From NCBI GenBank assembly GCA_002432425.1, contig DJEL01000013.1, positions 1 to 9,210 of the forward strand: a DNA stretch of 9,210 nt. The letters run 5' to 3'. The notes below the pieces were generated by a model, which worked only from the letters and a program-made list of their open reading frames with translations, was not told where the DNA came from and made no database searches. Position numbers and translations under genes: made by a program. This DNA is from Lachnospiraceae bacterium UBA5899. GTDB lineage: Bacteria; Bacillota; Clostridia; Lachnospirales; Lachnospiraceae. Positions 5,971-9,210 of the stretch are shown piece after piece. Every line of letters begins with the position of its first letter. Position 1 is the stretch's first letter.

Positions 5971-5999
5971 TTGTATTCATTTTCTATCCGTGATATAAT
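5971..5999 (+). promoter_or_regulatory. Promoter of the inverted membrane-protein gene
   Basis: TGATATAAT (5991-5999) is a perfect extended -10 with TATAAT at 5994-5999. TTGTAT at 5971-5976 is a weak -35 at exactly 17 bases. It gives a transcript starting near 6006, about 25 bases before the ATG at 6031, with GGGAGG as ribosome site. Independent expression in the lysogen is therefore plausible. Confidence 0.7.
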
Positions 6000-6030
6000 T
6001 TCCCTTATTATCTTTGGGAGGTTCAAGCTT

Positions 6031-6540
6031 ATGGAAAATGAATTAAAAGAAATCTTAACCCGTGAAAATATCACTCTCGCTTTATCAATTTTTGGTACGT
6101 TGGGTTCCCTTTTCACACTTATAAGTGCATTCCTGACTAAACGAAAAAATCTAAAAATCTCCATAAAATCGGCAACATATAAACCAAAGTTAAATTCTCT
6201 TGCGATTATTTTCTGCTTTGAAAATCGTTCAAGGCTACCGATTACAATAACTTCCGTTTCTACAGAGTCAAACGTGAATATAAAGTTAAATCCACACCCT
6301 AATTATGTAGGAAATTGCAGCTATAAAGAAAATGGGGAAATTGTTCATCGGCATTTTGAATTTGACCTTAAATTTCCTGTCGACATTGCCCAGTTAAGTG
6401 CTTGTTCCGGATTTGTTCTCTTTGACATTCCTCAAGACGTTTTACAAAATCTTTCCACTCCTTTAAGTTTTCAAGTTCACTCCACTCGTGGTCGGGCACA
6501 GAAAATTGAACTAAAACCCGCTCAGATAAAATGGATGTAG
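6031..6540 (+). CDS. Single-pass membrane protein of unknown function (169 aa), candidate lysogenic-conversion gene
   Basis: The start is ATG 6031, seven to eight bases after GGGAGG; the longer frame from 5968 would read through the promoter. Residues 14-36 (ITLALSIFGTLGSLFTLISA, then FLTKRKN) are one transmembrane helix with a basic stop-transfer. The remaining 130 residues look like a beta-rich domain: LAIIFCFENRSRLPITITSV, then GEIVHRHFEFDLKFPVDIAQ and SGFVLFDIPQDVL. It is oriented against the surrounding early operon, has its own promoter, and is AT-rich. These are traits of phage cargo genes expressed from the prophage, such as superinfection exclusion genes. No homologous function is recognised and the role is inference. 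Confidence 0.72.
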   Translation: MENELKEILTRENITLALSIFGTLGSLFTLISAFLTKRKNLKISIKSATYKPKLNSLAIIFCFENRSRLPITITSVSTESNVNIKLNPHPNYVGNCSYKENGEIVHRHFEFDLKFPVDIAQLSACSGFVLFDIPQDVLQNLSTPLSFQVHSTRGRAQKIELKPAQIKWM

Positions 6541-6625
6541 AACTTACATATCCAACTTCCGGCGCAGGATATATAGGTGCTCTATAACTGTTTTCTACAG
6601 CTACTTTTTTTCTTCTCTGAAACAT
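6368..6625 (-). CDS. Possible small protein (85 aa) following cro, antisense to the membrane-protein gene
   Basis: The ATG at 6623-6625 lies 20 bases after the cro stop, with GGGAG about 13 bases upstream, a poor spacing. The product starts MFQRRKKVAVENSYRAPIYP, then APEVGYVSSTSILSERVLVQ and an amphipathic EWSELENLKEWKDFVKRLEE segment. It looks protein-like and would be the second gene of the cro transcript. However, 173 bases overlap the plus-strand gene tail-to-tail, so one of the two may be fortuitous. I keep it as low confidence. Confidence 0.38.
   Translation of the reverse strand: MFQRRKKVAVENSYRAPIYPAPEVGYVSSTSILSERVLVQFSVPDHEWSELENLKEWKDFVKRLEECQREQIRNKHLTGQCRQEI
6585..6611 (+). terminator. 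Weak terminator-like hairpin after the membrane-protein gene
   Basis: TA-a-CTGT (6585-6591), loop TTTCT, ACAG-c-TA (6597-6603), then C and seven T residues (6605-6611). The stem is short and contains a mismatch, but the T-run and position 45 bases after the stop fit an intrinsic terminator. Confidence 0.38.
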
Positions 6626-6645
6626 GTTTCTCTATCTCTCCCTTC

Positions 6646-6873
6646 TTAAGTTGATTTTAGTTCAACTTCTTTTGCAAAAAAAATTTCATCACGTTTTTTG
6701 TTAGAAAGTCTTAAGATTTTCTGTAATGTTGAAATTTCAGATGCCTTAAATTCTGTCTCATTATTGAGCTTTTTATAAAATCCTTCTCTGGTAATTCCAA
6801 TCTTATTCGCAATAGCTGTAATTGTAATTCCAGAGTCCGTGATTTCATCACTCAGTTTTTTACTATCTGTCAA
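6646..6873 (-). CDS. Cro-like helix-turn-helix regulator
   Basis: A protein of 75 aa from a TTG start (6871-6873) seven bases after a strong AAAGGAGG. The helix-turn-helix covers about residues 17-40 (ITAIANKIGITREGFYKKLN), followed by NETEFKASEISTLQKILRLS and a KKRDEIFFAKEVEL tail. This is the layout of small phage Cro/XRE regulators of Gram-positive phages. It is divergent from the CI-like repressor across the operator region, so it is inferred to repress the lysogenic promoter and start the lytic early program. The TTG start may keep its level low. Confidence 0.8.
   Translation of the reverse strand: MTDSKKLSDEITDSGITITAIANKIGITREGFYKKLNNETEFKASEISTLQKILRLSNKKRDEIFFAKEVELKST
6648..6668. 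promoter_or_regulatory. Operator-like inverted repeat at the 3' end of cro
   Basis: AAGTTGA-TTTTAGT-TCAACTT is a perfect 7-base inverted repeat covering the last codons and the stop of cro. Its arms share GTTGA/TCAAC with the switch operators at 6891-6980, but the spacer is 7 rather than 5 bases. It could be a distal repressor site allowing looping, or a transcript hairpin. Confidence 0.45.
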
Positions 6874-6890
6874 TTTTTTTCCTCCTTTCT

Positions 6891-6909
6891 GGTTGAATTA
6901 TGTTCAACC
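6891..6909. promoter_or_regulatory. Operator O1 of the lysogeny switch
   Basis: GGTTGAA-TTATG-TTCAACC is a perfect 7-5-7 inverted repeat. It lies between the -10 of the cro promoter and the cro ribosome site, covering the expected transcription start, so occupancy would block cro transcription. Confidence 0.75.
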
Positions 6910-6916
6910 TAAAATC

Positions 6917-6945
6917 ATAATACATCATGGTTGAACATGTGTCAA
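6917..6945 (-). promoter_or_regulatory. Lytic promoter driving cro (PR-like)
   Basis: On the minus strand TTGACA (6940-6945) and TATTAT (6917-6922) are separated by 17 bases, a consensus -35 and a one-mismatch -10. Operators O1 and O2 flank and overlap it. Confidence 0.82.
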
Positions 6946-6947
6946 CT
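6929..6947. promoter_or_regulatory. Operator O2 of the lysogeny switch
   Basis: GGTTGAA-CATGT-GTCAACT is an imperfect copy of O1 with the same 7-5-7 geometry, centred 38 bases from it. It contains the -35 of the cro promoter. Confidence 0.65.
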
Positions 6948-6961
6948 ATTTTTTATAAAAA

Positions 6962-6980
6962 TGTTGAATAAAATTCATTT
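6962..6980. promoter_or_regulatory. Operator O3 of the lysogeny switch (degenerate)
   Basis: TGTTGAA-TAAAA-TTCATTT keeps one good half-site and the 7-5-7 spacing, centred 33 bases from O2. It covers the -35 of the repressor promoter, the position where Cro binding would shut off lysogenic transcription. Confidence 0.5.
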
Positions 6981-6992
6981 ATGTGTTATTAT
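6964..6992 (+). promoter_or_regulatory. Repressor promoter (PRM/PL-like)
   Basis: TTGAAT (6964-6969) and TATTAT (6987-6992) are 17 bases apart, with TGT just before the -10 giving an extended -10. It drives the CI-like gene and probably the ImmA/IrrE gene behind it. Confidence 0.78.
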
Positions 6993-7021
6993 CCTTATTA
7001 AGAAAGGCTGGTGGCAAAAAT

Positions 7022-7354
7022 ATGACAACGCAAGAAAGTATGGGTATAAAAATCAGAAGTTTGCGTGAAGAAAAAAATTTATCACAAACAGAGCTTGCTG
7101 CACTTGTGGGATATAAAGATAAAACAGCTATTGCAAAAGTTGAAGCTGGGAAGGTTGATTTGCCACAAAGTAAAATATTGGCATTTGCAAAAGCCCTAAA
7201 TACAACCACATCGTACTTATTCTCTGATAATACAGAAAATAGTGAACCTCAAACCCTTGCCGCTCACTTTGAAGGCTCCGACTTTACAGAAGATGAATTA
7301 GATGAAATTAAACAGTTCGCAAATTTTGTAAAAGCAAAAAGGAAACACTCCTAA
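7022..7354 (+). CDS. CI-like XRE repressor without a self-cleavage domain
   Basis: A protein of 110 aa. The start is ATG 7022-7024 after GGTGG; the upstream in-frame GTG at 6983 lies inside the promoter. The helix-turn-helix is at residues about 21-41 (SQTELAALVGYKDKTAIAKV, then EAGKVDLPQ), followed by a short acidic tail (FTEDELDEIKQFANFVKAKR). LexA-type repressors are near 200 aa with an S24 domain. This one is half that, so SOS self-cleavage is impossible. The ImmA/IrrE gene downstream suggests inactivation by a partner protease, as for ICEBs1 ImmR. The DELDEIKQFANFVK end resembles ImmR-type C-termini. Confidence 0.85.
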   Translation: MTTQESMGIKIRSLREEKNLSQTELAALVGYKDKTAIAKVEAGKVDLPQSKILAFAKALNTTTSYLFSDNTENSEPQTLAAHFEGSDFTEDELDEIKQFANFVKAKRKHS

Positions 7355-7397
7355 TTATTGGACAATTAAAGATGTAAGCTACACAAGGGTGATAATA

Positions 7398-7862
7398 TTG
7401 ACAAGATATGAAGACTTAGCATCCTCTTCTGATGCAAGAGATATACATATATATGATAGAAAATTTAATAGTCCAAGGATACGAGGACTCTATTGTGACG
7501 GTAACGTGGCTATAAGCAATGATATTGATACAGAAGCCGAAAAGGCTTGTGTTCTTGCCGAAGAAATTGGACATCACGCCACATCTTCTGGTAACATTTT
7601 AGACCAATCTTCTGCTGCTAATCGCAAACAGGAACGTACCGCTCGGGTTTGGGCTTATAACCGTCTCATTGGACTATCCGGAATTGTTGATAGTTATAAA
7701 GCCGGGTGCCGAAATCTATATGAAATTGCGGAATATTTAGAGGTCACAGAAACATTTTTGGCTGACGCTCTTGCTTGCTACAAGGAAAAATATGGTTTAT
7801 ATGCACAAGTTGATAATTACGTTATCTATTTTGAGCCCTTAGGGGTTGCAGAATTGATATAA
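7398..7862 (+). CDS. ImmA/IrrE-family metalloprotease (anti-repressor)
   Basis: A protein of 154 aa. TTG 7398-7400 is chosen because AAGGGTG lies six bases upstream; GTG 7389 would use bases of that site as its codon. The family block is KACVLAEEIGHHATSSGNIL, then ANRKQERTARVWAYNRLIGL and an YEIAEYLEVTETFLADAL helix-turn-helix-like tail. The zinc motif HExxH reads E55-E56-I-G-H59 here, so the first ligand His is Glu, as I recall for many phage members; E79 is a candidate third ligand. The family cleaves the cognate repressor, starting induction. It is inferred to be co-transcribed with the repressor gene, 43 bp upstream. Confidence 0.82.
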   Translation: MTRYEDLASSSDARDIHIYDRKFNSPRIRGLYCDGNVAISNDIDTEAEKACVLAEEIGHHATSSGNILDQSSAANRKQERTARVWAYNRLIGLSGIVDSYKAGCRNLYEIAEYLEVTETFLADALACYKEKYGLYAQVDNYVIYFEPLGVAELI

Positions 7863-7893
7863 AATACTTTATTTATGAAGGGAGAATTTAATT

Positions 7894-8325
7894 ATGGCAC
7901 TAATAACATGTCCTGAATGTGGGAAAGAAGTATCTGACAAGGCAACAGCATGTCCAAACTGTGGTTCACCTCTTAATGACACAAAATTTTGTATTCATTG
8001 CGGTGCAAAAATAGACAAAAACTGTGTTGTATGTCCACAATGCGGAAAGCAAGTCCAAGAATTAAGCGGGAATGATAAAAACATTATTATAAATAATTCT
8101 GCTACTGCTTATGCTTCTGGCGGTTACAGACCAATCATACTTGGAAAGCCCAAAAATAAGTGGATTGCTTTTTTCCTTTGCCTCTTTACCGTTTGCGGTC
8201 ATAAATTTTATGAAGGAAAAATTGGCATGGGTATTTTGTATTTCTTTACCGTTGGAATATGTGGCATTGGCTGGATAGTAGACTTGATTTCACTGGCTTT
8301 AAAACCTAATCCTTACTATGTATAA
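7894..8325 (+). CDS. Double zinc-ribbon, TM2-domain membrane protein
   Basis: A protein of 143 aa; the ribosome site GGGAG precedes the ATG. Two zinc ribbons have identical spacing: C6xxC9 with C20xxC23, and C33xxC36 with C47xxC50. After a polar linker comes a TM2 domain at about residues 85-140: WIAFFLCLFTVCGHKFYEGK, then GMGILYFFTVGICGIGWIVD, two membrane helices joined by a short loop with Gly and Tyr. TM2 proteins with N-terminal ribbons are widespread and mostly of unknown function. An extended -10 (TGATATAAA, 7855-7863) over the previous stop may give it its own promoter. In a lysogeny region it is likely cargo expressed from the prophage. Confidence 0.82.
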   Translation: MALITCPECGKEVSDKATACPNCGSPLNDTKFCIHCGAKIDKNCVVCPQCGKQVQELSGNDKNIIINNSATAYASGGYRPIILGKPKNKWIAFFLCLFTVCGHKFYEGKIGMGILYFFTVGICGIGWIVDLISLALKPNPYYV

Positions 8326-8355
8326 ATTACAATAAAGACAACGCCAATATATGGC

Positions 8356-8398
8356 ACGTAATATTACGTATTTTATATTGACATACGTAATATTACGT
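8356..8398. promoter_or_regulatory. Two identical 14-bp palindromic operators of hicAB
   Basis: ACGTAATATTACGT, a perfect palindrome, occurs at 8356-8369 and 8385-8398 with 29-base periodicity. The second fills the promoter spacer; the first lies just upstream of the -35. A third, unrelated inverted repeat GCCA-ATATA-TGGC is at 8343-8355. HicB has a ribbon-helix-helix C-terminus, so it is the likely ligand for autoregulation. Confidence 0.8.
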
Positions 8399-8406
8399 GT
8401 TATTAT
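8378..8406 (+). promoter_or_regulatory. Promoter of hicAB
   Basis: TTGACA (8378-8383) and TATTAT (8401-8406) are 17 bases apart, with TGT before the -10 giving an extended -10. The palindrome in the spacer means bound HicB would directly exclude RNA polymerase. Confidence 0.85.
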
Positions 8407-8438
8407 GTATACAGAGATAAGGAAAGGAGATACGAAAG

Positions 8439-8627
8439 ATGCCAATGTCACCCATGCAGATGATTAAATACCTGCAAAAAAACGGTTTTGAAATCATCAG
8501 CCAGAACGGTTCCCATGTAAAGCTAAGAAATTCCGAAACAGGAAGAACCGTAATTGTTCCTTATCACTCCAAAGACCTGAAAAAAGGTCTGGAACAGGCA
8601 ATCTTAAAACAGGCTGGATTGAAATAA
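8439..8627 (+). CDS. hicA: HicA toxin, mRNA interferase
   Basis: A protein of 62 aa, the usual HicA size. It shows the dsRBD-like fold pattern: MIKYLQKNGFEIISQNGSHV with catalytic His26, then KLRNSETGRTVIVPYHSKDL, then KKGLEQAILKQAGL. HicA cleaves mRNA and is held inactive by HicB. The ribosome site AAAGGAG is eight bases before the ATG. No key residue is missing, so the toxin should be active. It is the first gene of a two-gene operon with hicB 26 bases behind. Confidence 0.92.
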   Translation: MPMSPMQMIKYLQKNGFEIISQNGSHVKLRNSETGRTVIVPYHSKDLKKGLEQAILKQAGLK

Positions 8628-8653
8628 TCCAGCCCACTATATGGAGGTGTTGT

Positions 8654-9052
8654 ATGAAAAAATTATTTTATCCTGCCCTTTTTCACAAAGCCGAAGAAGG
8701 CGGCTTCTGGATTACATTTCCTGATTTTCCTGAGTGTATGACGCAGGGCGAAGACATGCAGGATGCCTATGAAATGGCTTCGGATGCTTTGGGTCTTGCC
8801 ATTGTCAGCAGGCAAGAAAACAAAGAAGCTCTTCCTGCTCCTTCCGAGCCTTATACTATTCCGTCTGAAACAGATACGTTCTGTGTTGTGATTGAATTTG
8901 ACTTATTATCTTATCAGCGCAAGCACAGCTCCAAAGCTGTTAAAAAAACACTTTCTATCCCGGAATGGTTAAATGAAGAAGCTATTTCCATGAATATCAA
9001 TTTTTCACAGGTTCTGCAGGATGCGCTCATCCAGAAAGTGGGTGCCAAGTAA
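8654..9052 (+). CDS. hicB: HicB antitoxin
   Basis: A protein of 132 aa with GGAGGTG before the ATG. The N-terminal domain (FYPALFHKAEEGGFWITFPD, FPECMTQGEDMQDAYEMASD) is the degenerate RNase H-like fold that caps HicA. Residues about 93-132 (KAVKKTLSIPEWLNEEAISM, then NINFSQVLQDALIQKVG) form a ribbon-helix-helix DNA-binding domain. This form of HicB can therefore repress the operon through the palindromes at 8356-8398. The pair would act as prophage stabilisation or phage defence. Confidence 0.92.
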   Translation: MKKLFYPALFHKAEEGGFWITFPDFPECMTQGEDMQDAYEMASDALGLAIVSRQENKEALPAPSEPYTIPSETDTFCVVIEFDLLSYQRKHSSKAVKKTLSIPEWLNEEAISMNINFSQVLQDALIQKVGAK

Positions 9053-9084
9053 ACCGCACATTTTTGCTTACTGCTAATAAATAG

Positions 9085-9161
9085 AAAAACCGCCCTGATG
9101 CTACCAACACCAGAGCGGTTAAGGAACCACATCGGGAAAACCCGATACAATCGCCTACACA
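9085..9161 (-). ncRNA. Putative small RNA of about 75 nt, convergent with hicB; RatA-like antitoxin RNA candidate
   Basis: On the minus strand a promoter at 9167-9195 would start near 9161. The transcript would contain ATCGGG-TTTT-CCCGAT (9131-9146) and end in a hairpin (GCGGTT-AACCGC stem, 9088-9120) followed by a run of five U (9085-9089). Convergent placement, compact stem-loops and an intrinsic terminator resemble the antisense RNA of TxpA/RatA-type type I systems. The promoter and terminator are seen; the RNA itself and its class are inferred. Confidence 0.5.
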
Positions 9162-9166
9162 AGTAG

Positions 9167-9195
9167 ATTGTACCATTTTCCCGGTGAAAATACAA
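9167..9195 (-). promoter_or_regulatory. Promoter of the putative minus-strand small RNA
   Basis: Minus strand TTGTAT (9190-9195) and TGGTACAAT (TACAAT at 9167-9172, TG at 9174-9175) are separated by 17 bases: weak -35, good extended -10. Confidence 0.5.
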
Positions 9196-9210
9196 GCACC
9201 GGGCATTTTT
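9180..9210 (+). terminator. Intrinsic terminator, probable end of the hicAB transcript
   Basis: CCCGGTG (9180-9186), loop of 10, CACCGGG (9197-9203), then CATTTTT running to the window edge. A perfect 7-base GC-rich stem with a T-run reads as a plus-strand terminator; the T-run may continue beyond the window. Confidence 0.75.

Noticed and set aside
5672..5998. Plus-strand hydrophobic ORF of 108 aa
   Set aside because: It has no ribosome site and is antisense to two small minus-strand ORFs that have good ones; it also runs into the promoter of the inverted gene.
8914..9195. Minus-strand ORF of 93 aa at the right end
   Set aside because: It runs antisense through the hairpin chain and the hicB 3' end; its start lacks a convincing ribosome site and the structured-RNA explanation is better.
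9053..9210. Phage attachment site or integrase gene
   Set aside because: A lysogeny region often ends with an integrase, but no recombinase motif or core repeat can be shown within the window.

Overview
The window reads as the early (replication/recombination) and lysogeny regions of a temperate phage or prophage of a low-to-mid GC Firmicute, most likely a gut Clostridia/Lachnospiraceae host. That assignment rests on recognised protein families and Gram-positive style AAGGAGG ribosome binding sites, not on a database search. No structural, packaging or integrase gene is visible, and the left edge cuts a gene.

Region 1 (1-5903, minus strand, transcribed right to left) is a tightly packed early operon, often with 1-4 base ATGA/TGATG overlaps. 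In transcription order it holds small ORFs of 44 and 56 aa, a 79 aa membrane protein, a 40 aa ORF, an 87 aa unknown, a 58 aa zinc-finger protein and a 53 aa ORF. These are followed by a DUF1351 coiled-coil protein, a Rad52-like annealing protein, a NinB-like protein, an HNH/Ref-like nuclease, a PDDEXK (Holliday junction resolvase type) nuclease, a winged-helix candidate, a replisome organiser and a truncated PAPS-reductase-family protein. Several of the small genes were found only by reading Shine-Dalgarno sequences. The replisome organiser gene carries six 12-base direct repeats beside an AT-rich stretch, which is the probable phage replication origin. The DUF1351/annealing/NinB/nuclease set is a typical phage homologous recombination cassette.

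Region 2 (about 5970-7862) is visibly AT-richer and holds the genetic switch. A Cro-like gene (minus, TTG start) and a short CI-like XRE repressor gene (plus) diverge from a 148 bp region. That region contains two near-consensus promoters and three 7-5-7 operator-like inverted repeats with GTTGAA half-sites. The repressor lacks a self-cleavage domain and is followed by an ImmA/IrrE-type protease gene, suggesting ICEBs1/phi105-like protease-controlled induction. Between cro and the early genes sits an inverted plus-strand gene with its own extended -10 promoter, encoding a 169 aa single-pass membrane protein. It is a good candidate for a lysogenic-conversion or superinfection-exclusion gene.

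Region 3 (7894-9210, plus) holds accessory cargo: a double zinc-ribbon/TM2 membrane protein, then a HicA-HicB toxin-antitoxin pair. The hicAB promoter has one perfect 14-base palindrome inside its spacer and a second copy just upstream. The right end is a chain of four hairpins. On the minus strand it has a promoter and an intrinsic terminator for a roughly 75 nt RNA that converges on hicB, and it resembles the 3' half of a TxpA/RatA-type type I toxin-antitoxin locus without its toxin.
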